Numbered from the stretch's first letter, positions 25,194-38,471 are shown. The stretch: 64,000 bases of DNA from Serilophus lunatus (GCA_013399895.1 VXBA01005454.1:62001-126000); one strand, 5' to 3'. Numbers and translations are program-made. The notes: generated by a model from the sequence alone, not told the origin.

Positions 25194-26603
25194 AAGAAAA
25201 AAGACCCCAGGATAAAAGCCACAAAACAATCATGCATAGTAAAGAATATAACAAATATAAAGGTCTGTCACATTAGTAAGTGGAACTTCTATTTAACAAC
25301 ATGGTGCATTCCACATATATTTACCATTCCAAATGCATCCACTATAGGAGTCCATTTAAAACAGTAAGATTTTGAATTGATTCATGAATGCTTTAAAACT
25401 ACTTCAAATCAAGTACATCATAAGCACATCAGTCACATTACACAGGTTCAAAAGAAAAACAAACAAAGCAAACTACTTAGCACTACTAATTATTAATTAA
25501 ATGTTTGCCCATCTTACCTGCTTAGTCTTCTGGTACTTGACTGTTGCAATCTGGATTTCCTTTACACAGCATTTTTCATAGCATATTTTTTTCCAGTAGG
25601 TGACTTAACACTGAGTTGTTTGAGTGTACTGCAGGAAGCCCCAGAAAACACACATTACACACACATTACTTCAGTGTTTTGGAGCCTCCATTATCTGTAG
25701 CCTGACAGTTTGCCATTCAAAGGAATGGCTACAGATGCTTGAGAAATGCAAAGGTGAAGATGTGGAATTTGCATTAATCAGCAGGTTTTTCCTAATCTAT
25801 GAAACCAATCTCTATATTTAGTCAATTAAAACATAACAAATGAGACATTTTTAAAATGTGACTAAGTAAGAAAAAAAATCTGAAAAGCAATCATTTTCTC
25901 TTACTAATTTGTATTTTTATCATAGCTCAGTTATTCTTAGAAGGCTTATAGGTTACCAAGTCCTTTCAATTTTGTGACATTAACTTTCTCCAGCTGGATA
26001 CACAGTAAATGCATCAAATATCAAACAATTGTCTTGCAATTTGTCTAAGTACCCTGATTCCCTTAAATAAATGGTAAAACCTTCAATGCCTTCAGACCAA
26101 CTGACCCTATTTCCAAACAAGTTAAATATTTCCTTCATTTTGTATTTTTAAAGATAAACTCAGGGTAAAATACTGGGGGAAAGCAGGTCTCTATCTAGCC
26201 CAGGCACTTTTTTGAAGTTCCTGAATAATTTGGAGGGAATCATGATCTCCATACTCAGCTTGGATGTGATTTTTCTGATTTATAGTTCACCTCTGCTCAA
26301 GAGCTCTATTTCATACTAAAAATTTACATATTCAATATGAATTCTCCAAGATTAATAATGATCAGATAAAAACCTTATATATGCCACTGGGACTTCCATT
26401 TTAGGCATTTACTAAGGTATTCCGAAGACTGGAGGAGGAATGGGTATTTTATAACCAGTTGCCAAAACTCCCATTATACAGATTTGGAAAGGCATACGTA
26501 TGAATCGCTGCCCCAGCTCATAAGACCCACTCTTCTGGGTATATTTTCCATGAAAGCAGGAAACAAATAATTTATATCAGATTTTTTGCATAATTGATTA
26601 CAG
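22716..26603. other. Intergenic, no gene seen
   Basis: AT-rich. It contains an A-rich low-complexity tract at 25161-25203 (A-runs broken by single G). No gene, RNA or clear transposon was recognised. Confidence 0.6.
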
Positions 26604-27127
26604 CATCACAGAATCACAGAATCACTAGGTTGGAAGAGACCTCCAAGATCATCTAGTCCAACCCTTACCCAAGAACCTCAACTAGACTAGACTATGTCAC
26701 CAAGTGCCACGTCCAGCCTTTTTTTAAACACATCCAGGGATGGTGACTCCACCACTTCCCTGGATAGTCTATTCCACAATTTTATTACTCTTTCTGTGAA
26801 AAACTTCTTCCTAATATCTAACCTATACCTCCCTTGACGCAGCCTGAGACTGTGTCCTCTCATTCTGTCAGTTGCTGCCCGGTGAAAGAGACCAACTCCC
26901 ACCTGACTACAACCTCCTTTCAGGAAGTTGTAGAGAGTGATAAGGTCACCTCTGAGCCTCCTTTTCTCCAGGCTAAACAGCTCTAACTCCCTCAAATGTC
27001 CCTCGTAGGGCTTATGCTCCATACCCTCCACCAACCTCGTTGCTCTCCTCTGGACACGCTCAATCATCTCCACGTCCTTCCTAAACTGAGAGGCCCAGAA
27101 CTGGACACAGTACTCAAGGTGTGGTCT
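26604..27127 (-). repeat. CR1 LINE 3' end, antisense, comparatively young
   Basis: A 524-bp CR1 3' end in minus orientation. The tail reads on the plus strand as ATCACAGAATCACAGAATCA and AGGTTGGAAGAGACCTCCAA. The C-terminal 128 codons of ORF2 (27073-26687, minus) are still open, with the conserved stretches RVQRRATRL, FSLEKRRLRGDL and FFTERVIKLWNRL. It is the least decayed CR1 in the window. 5'-truncated, so not active. Confidence 0.95.
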
Positions 27128-28284
27128 TAAAGATACTACTATAAGGGTTCAATACAACCTAACTTGCTTAGTTTATGCAATTTAGTTTCACAACTGTTTT
27201 CTTTAATAAACTGTATTAGTATTGAAAAAGACCACATTTACACATTCAGAAGTTATTTCCACATTCTGGAATACGTATGAGGATTAGCCATCAAAACACC
27301 CAAGATGAGCATTTATAGCAGTCAGTGTCAGGATTCCAGTACCCTTAAGACAATCAAAGGAACAAGAATGAGTTTTGTATCATGCAGGTGATTATATCTA
27401 GCACTAGAACACTGTCATGAACATGTGAGTTTACGTTTGAAATTGCACACAATAGGCTGGCTGAAAAGATCAGAATTTACCATAAAATTTACCTGACATT
27501 TAGCTATTTAAATTAGTTTTTGAACAGTTGAACTACTCTACAGTCCTTTCTTCCTTAAAAACACACTCAGTTTCAGCTGAAGTGTACAAGAATTCAATGG
27601 GAATTTTCTCTCTAGAAGTATTAGAGGTACCAGTCAGACTTCAACATAAAACAAAACAGCTCTACTCTCAGAATGAGCACCACATTTAAAAAAAAATAAT
27701 AGTCTAGCTTCTATGCATGAATTTCAGCGATTTGAAAGACAGCTAAACTATAGGTTAGCATACGACATACATGCCATCACATTTTATATTACTGACCCCC
27801 ATACACACAACATCAATACAATGAAAAGTAGTCTGCAATCTTTGACAGACTACCATTTTTCAAGCCAGGGCCCTGATTTGAGACAGGAAACAAAAGTTGA
27901 AAATGCAAGACTGATTGTTTTCTTCTTGATACAGTTTAAAAACCTGACACTACTGATAGACAGGCTAGTCAAATATTTTCTTCTTCGAAGTACATGGCAC
28001 ATTCTTCTTTCTTTAACTACAACAGTCAAGAGTGCTCCCATGAGAAGGATTTTGATATAAACAGGAATTTTTTTTTTAATAGATTCAAACCTTATCTACT
28101 AACTAAATGTAACTGAAGAGAGAGTGAACAGTAGTATGACTCTCCCCTGCTTACTACACAAAGTACTTATTCCAATGCAAAAGGCATATTCTGCTGAAGC
28201 CCACATTCCAAAGCAAAACAAAAATGTTTCACTGATCTGGTTTTTCACAAAAATGCTACCTGTCTTTCAGCCTAGAAAACAGAC
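27128..28284. other. Immediate 3' flank of the SLCO4C1 remnant, no exon seen
   Basis: The next OATP exon, a short one starting with the conserved Cys-Val-Asn-His residues, would be expected within a few kb here on the minus strand. I saw neither that exon nor the following TIPGP/GFTID-like exon in this stretch. Confidence 0.5.
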
Positions 28285-28472
28285 CTAAGAACAGCCACAG
28301 TTGTTGGAGTAGCAGCCATAAAAGTAAAAACACCCATAAAAAAGAAGCAGATCATGAATACAGGTAAAAATCTGCATTGTGTTTCACATTTCCCAGGGAG
28401 AGCTTCATAGAGAAAGTCTTCTGAACCATTTTCTCTTTCTGGCTTTCCAATACAGGAACAGTTGTGATATGT
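28285..28472 (-). pseudogene. SLCO4C1 exon 10 (Kazal-like loop end and TM9)
   Basis: 188 bp, open throughout. It starts after a TTTTTTGCAG acceptor in phase 0 with Thr-Tyr-His-Asn-Cys-Ser-Cys and runs through GKCETQC into a hydrophobic stretch (FLPVFMICFFFMGVFTFMA), ending in phase 2 at CTT AG. The donor is GTCTGT, a weak match to GTRAGT because of C at position 3. No following exon was located. Confidence 0.9.
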
Positions 28473-29754
28473 CTGCAAAAAATTTATGAGATAAAATTTA
28501 ATTGTAAAAATGACACCAAATGATAATTGATTTTGACCAATTAATTTTGGTAAATATTCATCAGGTCTGCATCACACAACAAGAATAAAACTTGACCTTA
28601 CTACAAGGGAAACAGTCCATTTCCTGATGACCACATGACACTAACTAATTTTTAAAGCTGATTCATCAGAACTCAACTGATCCAGCTCACCTGAGCAAAA
28701 GTTGTATTTGCTTTTTTGACCTAAAAAGTTATAGTCTCCATTTTGTATAGAGCGGGTTTTTACCTACAAGCATAAAAAATCTGAATCCAAAAAAGATTTT
28801 AAAGTTAGAGGCAAACCGCATGCAGGTGGAGAGGTGAGCTCTACCCTTAAAACTTTAGCAGGAAAGAATAGAAGCAACGTTGGCCCACTTTTGTCAGCAG
28901 AAGAACAAAAGTAGCATACTCTTTTAAATCCAGAGAAGTTTTTTTCAAAGAAAACAAATATGTCAGTAGTGTGAAGTCGTCACAGCAAGAAGTAGTCAGC
29001 CTCTTCTTATGGACAATACCCCCTCTCATTTACCATTATCCTTTTCTGATACATAATGCACGCCCAGGGTATTTCCCTAGGTCAGCTTGCTTTAAGATTT
29101 CCCCACACTCCTCCCACATCCCTGCACAAGGTTTTGCTGCACTAGTAGAGACAAGCACAGAAAGCTTCTCAGTTCTGGACAGTGTGGCTCAGCCCCCAAA
29201 AAAGCATAAAAAGACAGACAATTACCAGAAAAAAAATCAGAGAGTAATAGGCTTGAACTGGCTTCAACCCACATAAGCATTCCCAACAACTGGGGAGGCC
29301 CAGCCCTGTGACACTGAGCATGTTAAAGAGCAGTACTATTTGGTATCATCACACTGGTACCAAAACTGAACTCTGTATTGCAATCGTTGTATTTTGCTAA
29401 ATGTAACTTACATTTGTATTGTGTTTTCACCATATTTTGTATCACTCTGCTAAATTAGAAATCTCATGTAACATCAAGTGTCATCAAGTAAGTTTGCTAT
29501 TAAATAGCACACCTCCACAAGTGGAATGCCTAAAAGCACCTGCTCAGATTTTGTTGAACTGTGACACATACCAGCATTCATTCTACTAAAACACGTATTT
29601 CCAATCTACACCAGTTTTTCTTGTAGTGACTTCCACTTAAACTCATAAACATTGCAATTTCCTGTCATACTAAGGAAAGGAAATTTTTGAAATACAACAT
29701 GTTTTGCAGGAAAACAGAACAGATCGCGTCAGCTATCTTTATTGCATAACTTAC

Positions 29755-29919
29755 CTTTTTCATGTCTTTAACAAGGTATGATGTACACCCTGCAAAACAG
29801 GGAGAAAAGTACTGGACTTTATCTCTGCCACAAACTGGGACACTGGACACTGCCACACGGAGCGCAAACAGCTGCAGTTAGAGTTGCATGGTGCTGTGAA
29901 ATTATGCAGGGTGCCTGTT
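29755..29919 (-). pseudogene. SLCO4C1 exon 9 (extracellular Cys-rich loop), frameshifted
   Basis: 165 bp between good splice sites (TACCTTTCAG acceptor, GTAAGT donor). The first part reads TGTLHNFTAPCNSNCSC in the correct frame. The second part reads PVCG then QYFSPCFAGC, but in another frame. Between them lies a CAGTGTC CAGTGTC repeat. Entry phase 2 and exit phase 0 require a length of 1 modulo 3, for example 154 or 157 bp, so the exon carries 11 or 8 extra bases. Reading straight through gives a stop at 29760-29762. Confidence 0.88.
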
Positions 29920-31584
29920 CTGAAAGGTAGAAGTTAATTGGCTTTTAGTAAAGCAATTGAATAAAAATATGTAGTGTGGTATTGATAGCATAATAATTTT
30001 CAAAAGAATCAATTCAGGTTATTTATGTGCTTAATTACTTTAAGTGATGCTCATGGTATTTACAACTTCAGAGGCAATTTCCATTTACTGTGTGCCTATT
30101 GTTTTTAACGCTATTACTCTTTCCATAGATTGTTCTCCTGGTTTCCATTCACAAAACAAATAAAAAAAATTCTGCATCTCAGCCCAACTCTTATATCATC
30201 TTCTCCCTCCCACACCCTTGGGTATTTGAATTTCTTCAATTTACAATTCTAAGGAAAAAATTCAAGATTAAAAGCACTATTTGTTGGTGTTTATTTTACT
30301 GATTATGTTACAAGGTTTTTCCTCCTGTTTTTGATTCAAGTCTGGTTAGAAACTACTGTGTTTTTACTATTTTTAACACTGCTATGCAGACATCTAAACT
30401 GTATAAGAACCAAGACAAATGCACATATTAAATGCAGAGTCCAATGACATACAAAGTCTTATCACACCCCGAAGGACCTTAAAGTTTCCCTCTGACTGTT
30501 TGGAGAATAACTAATGAATAACAGAGCTAAATTCAACTCTTGCTTACTATATCTACTCTTAGTTTAGGCATTTACTTCCAGTACAGGCCATAGTATAGTT
30601 GTATCTGAGCTAGTGCCACTGTACCATTAGCATGAAAAATCAGTTTGGGTTGTGTAAGGATTGACTTGAGGTACAACTGGAGAGAATAAAAATATCCTTT
30701 GATTTTCTAATAGTAATTCATTAATAAGTGAAGAGGTTTCACAGGTTAAGAGTTCAGTTAGCTAAAACCTGATACTAACATTGCCAGTAGTTTAAATACT
30801 GCACTGTAAAATGTAAGTTCCACATTAATTATTTAAAAGGCAGCTTTCTCCATGAGAAACTAAAGTGGTAAAAAATACTAATAGGAGAAATAATTTGTCA
30901 AGGAATTAAGCTGAAAATTTGCATGAATTCAAATTGCAAATGGAATATTAGGGATATCATAAATACATATAACATCCATTTAGTTGCAGTAGAGTGAAAT
31001 CCTTCTAAATTTCTTCAGTGCTTTAAGCCTAAGCAAACTAGCTTTGATTCTTCTATGTACAAAGAATGAATTACAGTGTATCATAAGCAAATACATTAAT
31101 CACAAATTTGTTCATACAGTGCCTTGTTAGCCTGTGAGGCATGCAAATCCTAGAAATATTTTATCAATTAAGTAGCAACATTTGTCTTGTTTACATGTTC
31201 AGACAATGTCTCTCTTTCCTGACCTTCAAAGAGGGATTGAACAATTAGTTATGCGTGGTCAAAGAAAAATATTGAAGAAAAAGATGCCACTGCTTTTCTA
31301 CAGAAGATTAGCAGATGAGGCTACTAAATGCTCTTTTAAAAACTCTGTATGTTGGGTATTCTTTCACAGCAAAACAAGGAGTCCCATAGACATATGGAAA
31401 TGAACAGAACTGCAGAAATAGTTACTGCATTTCTGTTCCTTCAAGTTTTCAAGGAAATATTGGACAATAAAATTTGCCCAAAACAACTCTTTGAAGCACT
31501 TGTTAGATAAAATAAACCATGCTAGTTCTACTGGCAGCCTAATTTTGTAAGAAACAGCATTACCACAAACAACAGAACAATTAG

Positions 31585-33440
31585 AACTTAAACTAGCCAC
31601 TTCTGTGGAGGATAATAAAAAATATTTTTATAAATACATTAATGGCAAAAAGAGGGGCAAGGACAACCTTCACTCTTTATTGGATGTGGAGGGGAATACA
31701 GTAATTAAAAATGAGGAAAAGGCAGAGGTACTTAACACCTTCTTTGCCTCAATTTCCAACAGCAAGACAGGTTGTTCTCAGGGCAACTGGCCTCTAGAGC
31801 TGGTAGATGGGGTTAGGGAGCAGTATAGCCCCCCTGTAATCCAGGAGGAAGCAGTTAGAGACCTGCTGAGCCACTTGGATCCTCACAAGTCTACGGGGCC
31901 AGATGGGATCCATGCTAGGGCGATGAGAGAGCTGCCAGATGAGCTCACCAAGCCAATCTCCATCATTTACCATCAGTCCTGTCTCATTGGAGAGGTCCCA
32001 GTTGACTGGAAGTTGGCCAATGTGACACCCATCCGCAAGAACAACTGGAAGGAGGATCCGGGAAATTAGAGACCTGACAGTTTGATCTCAGTGCCAGGCA
32101 AGATTAAGGAACAGATGAGGCACTTGGTGCCATGGGTTGCTGTTAGATTATAGGTTGGACCTGATGACTTCTAAGGTCTCCTCCAGCCTTGCTGATACTG
32201 TGATCTTGAGTAGGATCACACAGTACCTACAGGACAGTCAAGGAATCGGACCCAGCCAGCATAGATTTAGAAGGGTCAGGTCCTGCCTGACCAAGCTGAT
32301 CTCTTTTTATGACCAGGTGACCCACATGGTAGATGAGGGAAAGTCTGTGGATGCATCTACCTAGGCTTCAGCAAAGCCTTTGACACCATCTCCTATAACA
32401 AACTCCTGGAAAAGCTGTGGTCCACGACTTGGACAGGTGCTCCCTTCATTGTGGTAAGAACTGGCTGATGGCCGGGCCCAGAGAGTGCAGGGGAGTGGTG
32501 CCACACCCAGTTGAGGTCAGTCACTAGTGGTGTCCCCAGCGTTGGGCCCTGTCCTGTTTAGTATCTTTCTTGATGATCTCTGGATTATGGGATTGAGTCT
32601 ACCATTAGCAAATTTGCAGATGACACCAAGTTGGGTAGGAGGGCTCTCCACAGAGACCTGGACAGGCTGGATAGACGGACAAGGTCCAACAGCATGAGGT
32701 TCAACGAGGCCGTGTGCCAGGTCCTGCACTTTGGCCACAACAACCCCCTGCAGAGCTACAGGCTGGGGTCTGAGTGGGTGGAGAACAGCCAGGCAGAAAG
32801 GGACCTGGGAGTTCTGATTGACAGGAAGCCGAACATGAGCCAGCAGTGTGCCCAGGTGGCCACAATAGCCAATGGCATCTTGGCCTGTATCAGGAATAGT
32901 GTGGCCAGCAGGACCAGGGAAGTGATTCTTCCCCTGTACTCAGCACTGGTGAGGGCACACCTTTAGTGCTGTGTCCAGTTCTGGGCCCCTTAATTTAAGA
33001 AAGATGTTGAGATGCTCGAACATGTCCAGAGGTGGGCAACGAGGATGATGAAGGGACTGAAACACAAGGCCTGTAAAGAGCAAATGAGGAAGCTAGGGTT
33101 GTTTAGTCTGGACAAGAGGAGGCTCAGGAGAGACTTTGTCCCTCTCTACAACTCCTTGAAAAAAGGTTGTAGCCAGATGGGGGTTGGTCTCCCAGATAAC
33201 AAGTGACAGAACGAGAGGATGCAGTCTCAAGCTCCACCAGGGGAAGTTTAGGTAGGATGTTAGAGAAAAGTTCTTCACAGAAAGAGTGATTGGCCATTGG
33301 AATGGGCTGCCCAGGGCATTGGTGGAGCCACCATCCCTGGAATTGTTTAAAAAAAGACTGGATGAGAAAGTGTTAGGTAATAGGTAGGACTTGATGATCT
33401 CAAAGGTCTTCTCCAACCTAGTTAATTCTGTGATTGTGTA
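31585..33440 (+). mobile_element. CR1 LINE with reverse transcriptase region, 5'-truncated
   Basis: About 1.86 kb in plus orientation. In order it has KKYFYKYINGKK, NTFFASI, HLDPHKSTGPDG (RT start), VPVDWKLANVTPI, SFYDQVTHMVDEGKSVD and a broken FAD-type RT core. The ORF2 end motifs LGVLIDRK, LPLYSALV and FSLDKRRLRRDF follow, then the tail CTCCAACCTAGTTAATTCTGTGATTG. Frames change several times and stops are present, so it is inactive. It lies in SLCO4C1 intron 8, antisense to the gene. Confidence 0.95.
32117..32201 (+). mobile_element. CR1 3' tail nested inside another CR1
   Basis: About 85 bp that do not belong to the surrounding ORF2. They read CACTTGGTGCCATGGGTTGC, TATAGGTTGGACCTGATGAC and GTCTCCTCCAGCCTTGCTGA, typical of the CR1 3' UTR end. 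The host sequence runs ...AGGAACAGAT before it and GATCTTGAGTAGGATC after it, as expected for an insertion within RT. Confidence 0.75.
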
Positions 33441-35987
33441 ATATATTGTTTTCATTAACACACACACTCAAAAGTGATCCTGTACTCATGTGGTTCTGGG
33501 ACTAAACTTCCAAAAGCTTTTCCCCCTCCTCCAGGATATTTTTCAACAGAATGAGAATGCTTTGCCATGAAGGATGTCTTGAAATTCTGCACAAAAACAA
33601 ATCTGAATCGTTTTCCAAGTCAACTCTCAGAGCAGCTTCATAATTTATTCTTTCAGAAGTATTTGTTCAGTAGCATCAGTGAGAGTTAGACTCTTGGCTA
33701 TACTTCCACAAGCTTATAAATTTGTTCATTTTTTAAAGCTACCACTGCATGTTTTAGTTGCTTAGTCCTTAACAGAAAACAGTTTCAGAACTGGCACTGA
33801 ATTAGAGCCACTAACTATTCTGATGCAGGTCACAAGTCCCATAAAGTATAGTCAGATTTGTAACATTGAATTAGATAGAACTGAGCCCTGTTTTAGAACA
33901 GAAGGAAGAATTATTACTGAAGGAAGAATTATTTCAAGACTGATTAAATTGCTGTAGATAAGCAGTCTTCAGCAACAGTTAAGCTACATAACTGAAAAAG
34001 TTACTTGTGTTTAAAAATTTTGTGTTTACTGTATTTAAAGGAAAATTAGTTCAGCTATGCCTTTTGTCAGCTGCTCATCATAGGGCCTGGTATAAAAATA
34101 CAGATAACTTTATATATTATTTCTATGCCACCTCTTCAACATTTAATTGATAAACACAGATTATTTTTCTCAGTATGTAACTATAAACGTTCTAAAACCC
34201 AAGTCTGAATTCTGTTTTTCACAGTTCTGAATTGTACAAGCCATCTTTCTGGTAGAATTTCTTCCAGGACTGAAGCAGAGCCATATTTTATGCATCAAAT
34301 TTCAATAATGCTCTTTAAATATATTGTCAATTTATATATCCAGTTCTCAATATGAGATCTGAATGAGCGCTAAGGATTTTTATTTTTCTTTCAGTCACTA
34401 ATGTATGAAACTTTGTTTATTCACTTTAGATATGTTTTGGAAAAGGAAATATAAGTTAATTACTAAGGTATCGTGGCATTAAATTTCTACTGACTACCAA
34501 CCTGGATGTGCATTAGAGGCTATGAAACCAATTTGCTCCCCAGCCTATCATTTGTATTTTCACGGTGCACTGTCATGCTATTGTGTCAGTAAAGTGCAAC
34601 GTTCCTCTTCTCCATCTTATTTAGGTTTGAATGCCTTTTTATGTATTTATTGGAGGAGAACTTTCAGATTATGCTTTTGTACAAGACAGTGGTATCCAGC
34701 CCTTGTCTAAAGTGAGGGATTTTGAGAAAACAATAAAAAGGTACAAGTAAGTTATTCACCCAGTTGTTCATGATTATGATTTTTTCAACTGGCAGCTAGC
34801 AGTCCCTAGGTACCAGCCTACTGGAGTTATTTTGCACAGCACCAACTGGCTCTTTGGCAGACCCTCAAACAGCTGGAGTTGCCTCTGGCTCTGTTAATTC
34901 ATGACAGTAACCGACAGCTTGAAAGCAGAGTTTTGGAACAGGTAGCTTGTTTTTAAACACTGCCTGTGCTACAGAAGTGTGCACTGTTTGAAACTATGAG
35001 ATTATGATCTTACACTGATTTCTTTAATAAGTCATGATTGAGCGTTTTCTACAACATGGTGCCTTTGGGGGTGATTTGACCACATTGGTTTAATGATTTT
35101 TTAAATACTGGCCTAGAAGTTCAGTCCCTAAAGAAAGTTTATCCTTCCAAACACTTATTTTTAACTTGGCTTCATTTTGCTTTCACTTCTCTGACCTTTT
35201 TGCTGCCCACTGCCTTACTGGTTTCCACAGTAAGCTTTGTTCACAGCAACAAGAAAAAATTAACATACAATTTCTTACAATTACTACAAATTACCACTCA
35301 TCTATAAATGAGTTATAGATCCCCAAAACAACATAATTCTCCTTCCTAATGGGAATATAGAGAAAAGTATATGGTATTTTTTGCATACGTTAGCCAACAA
35401 TATTTTGGACTGTGTTTTAGTTACCCATGTTACTCCACCAATTTTATTTTTAAACTTTGCCACTGAGTTATTCCCTCTTTACAGTAAGTTCCTACCTGTC
35501 ATCCATTATACCAGGTAAAAAAACCCCTGATGCTCCAATGTCTTTGCTTTCCTAGTAAAAAGTTTAAGTTGCAGTGCACCTCCATGTGCCTTCACAAAAT
35601 AGACAACTTCTTTCCAGGAACAAACTGCCCAGACTGTCCAGAGTTGGTTAAATAGAACAAGATACAAAATATGCCACTTCTAATGCAATACAAAATTAGC
35701 TGTAGTCAATACCATGGCTACTACACCTAAAATGATTACAGAAGCTGAGATTTGTGTTAAGCAGGACTTGACTGCTCAGAACATTTTGCAGACAAGTCAT
35801 CAATAACCTTTTCTTATAATCTATTACATGAAGATTCAAAACCAAAGTTTTATAAAGTTCCATAAAATATTTTGGATTCACACATTAAGGCAAAATATGA
35901 CATTTTAAAAGAATTTGTATTCTACAATGTCACCTATTCATTTTAATCATTAACACCAAATCCAAAAGTGCATTAAAATATATTTAC

Positions 35988-36183
35988 CCATTATATGTTT
36001 CAGAGACACCTGTGAAAGGTTCACTCCTGCATTTAGCAAATAAAAACACTATGTGTAATATCAGGGCCACTGAATAAGTGCCTATCATGAACTTGATTAT
36101 GCTTTTGCAATCCATTTTGCATTTGGAAACCAAGAGGCCACTTATGATTTGACCTAGTGCTGCTGCTGGAATTATTACCAGTC
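35988..36183 (-). pseudogene. SLCO4C1 exon 8 (TM8 region)
   Basis: 196 bp, fully open, phase 1 in and phase 2 out. It encodes VIIPAAALGQIISGLLVSK, the middle hydrophobic span and AKCRSEPFTGVSETYNG. The acceptor is GTTTTCCTCTAG and the donor GGTAAAT. Compared with the human protein as I recall it, one residue is missing at the exon start (in-frame). Confidence 0.92.
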
Positions 36184-38034
36184 CTAGAGGAAAACAAAAC
36201 ATCAGCAATTAAAAAACAATGCAGAACATAACTGTGAAGCAATTAAGAATACAATTTTATGCTAAGAAAAAAATCAAAACAGCTACCTATAAAATGTCAT
36301 CGATATGACATAGTTTTCAAACCATTCTACCAGAATCTGATTGCATGAGTAATATGTTATTCTACACTTACATAACCTTTTAGCTTTTCCAGAAGCTTAC
36401 TCTGAGAATTTAATTTATAGTTGTCCAAGACCCAACTTTAGCACAATCAATCCAGATTACTTAGGAATACTACATATTGGGTAGGAATCTCTGAACACTT
36501 CATGAAAAGAGAAAATGCTCCTTCATCCTTTCAGTGGTTTTTTTCACATGTCCACATTCTTTGTTATATACTTTATATATATATATATATATATACTTTA
36601 GAATAACAGAACACAATCACTATTATACAAGGGAGACCACAAGATGCGATAAGGCATCTATTGAAAGATTTAAGGAAGTCTAGGCCAGTGGGTCAGTGTT
36701 GCTGTCAGAGGCCATATAGTCTACAATGATTTATCCTCTTTGCACTGTTAAGTACTCCAGATAAATAATTGAGCATTTTTATATACCTAATCTGTATATA
36801 ATACAACACAATCCAGTATATCTTGCACTGACTCAAGACACCTGACTTTAAAGACTGTTCAAGTGCAGTGGCCAAATGGCACAAGTCACAGTCAAACATT
36901 GCCAAAGGTAGTTTAAATAGTTTTCGTGGTTGCTGGTAACACTTAGACTAAGCACAACTAGCTTTCCACATTAGTGTACGTGTTTCTGTAAAGCTGTACG
37001 TCTATATACACTACCAGTATTTTCAACTTAAAGACATTCAGAGAAGGGTCTACAGACAAAAAAAGGAACACTGTTTTCTGATTCATTCCCAGTTCTTGTT
37101 TAACTGTTGAGCAGGTATTCCAATGTATTTTTATGTAAAACTTGCAGATACTGTTTTGAGGCAACCATGACTGAATAGTGACAGTACTATCTAGTATTGT
37201 CCAGATAAGTCAGTCAAAAAGTCTCTTGCAAACATATTTGTTGAGTAAAGTGCAGCTCAACTACCATATGGTTATATTACAGCACCCTACTGCTTAGCAA
37301 GATATGTTCTAAAAATATTCATTCTGCCACACTGCAAGCATCTGTTGGCCAGTACTGACATTTCTGCCATGATCTGGTTGATGTTCTGCAGAAATAATTG
37401 TCAGAGTTAATCACATGACACTACTGACTGCAGCTCTTCAAGCAGTTTTTCTGTTTGTTTCTCCAATACTCAGCTTTTCATAGCCTTCTCCTGTTCTACC
37501 TATTACTTCTGCCTATTAGATAACAGGAAGAAGTGAGTGTAAGCCAACAATAGAATCAGTTACATAATAGAGAACATATCCTGATTAGTATTTTATTTTG
37601 AACTATCTCACTGTAATGTTATTGTGGAATTAGAAAAGGGCAAAGTCAATCCCTTATTTGTAATACGAACTGCTTTTTTTCCAGCTATCCTCCATTTTGA
37701 TTTCTCTAGAAGAGACCAAGACGCAAATTCTCCTTCAGCCGATTTTAAATAAGAAAACATAAATGTTGTTCACCAAGAATAAAAAGGGAATAGACTATGG
37801 TTTCATCAGCATAAAAAAAATCTCATTCTATTTTGAATACGACACTTGACAGTCTTCAAAAACCCTAGGCAAGTATAACAGAAATATTGTTTCTGATGCC
37901 AAAACTCCATCCTATGTAATCACATTCACAAATATCTCAGATAAACAAGATACTCATATAATCTTCCACCTAGAATGTTAACGAGGTGTTCAATATAAAT
38001 ATATTTAAGAATTAAAAATAAAAAGCCATATTAC
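36184..38034 (-). other. SLCO4C1 intron 7
   Basis: A 1851-bp GT-AG intron containing a TA dinucleotide run at 36574-36595. No other feature seen. Confidence 0.75.
36574..36595. repeat. (TA)n microsatellite
   Basis: Eleven TA units without interruption, inside intron 7. Confidence 0.95.
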
Positions 38035-38179
38035 CTGCAAGCACTGCTGAAAAACTTGTTGTCCTTCCAAACTGATTTTCTATAAACTTTGGTAGAAATG
38101 CAGCAAATCCAGTGGTAGTTAAAGCTTCTGAAGAACTGCCTATTACTAGACACATAAACACTGGATTCCTCAACAGTAT
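38035..38179 (-). pseudogene. SLCO4C1 exon 7 (TM7 region)
   Basis: 145 bp, open, phase 0 in and phase 1 out. It reads NPVFMCLVIGSSSEALTTTG then FAAFLPKFIENQFG, closely matching the OATP4C1 segment. Splice sites are CCCCATAG and GTAATA. Confidence 0.93.
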
Positions 38180-38471
38180 CTATGGGGAGAAATTATCATA
38201 ACGCTCTGGAAATTATTTGACTTTAGTACCAACTAAAGTATACATTAAAGGAGATTCTCTGAAGTAGAATTTCAGTAATATGCTTTCCTGCTTTAACCAT
38301 ATCGTCAAATTGGAAATGCATTGAATTATCAGTAGCATCGGAGATTGCCCTATCACAACATGATAAAGAAGCTAAGGAAGCAATTACCTTTTTAAAGGTC
38401 TATAAATTATCTGAAAAAGAATTTCATTTCTCAGAATATATCGGTTTTAGCAAATTTCAGATTTTTCTTAC

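Larger units (their letters stand above)
29920..35987 (-). other. SLCO4C1 intron 8
   Basis: A 6068-bp GT-AG intron, the largest placed. It holds a 1.9-kb CR1 in antisense orientation to the gene (31585-33440). The rest is AT-rich with no other feature recognised. Confidence 0.75.
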
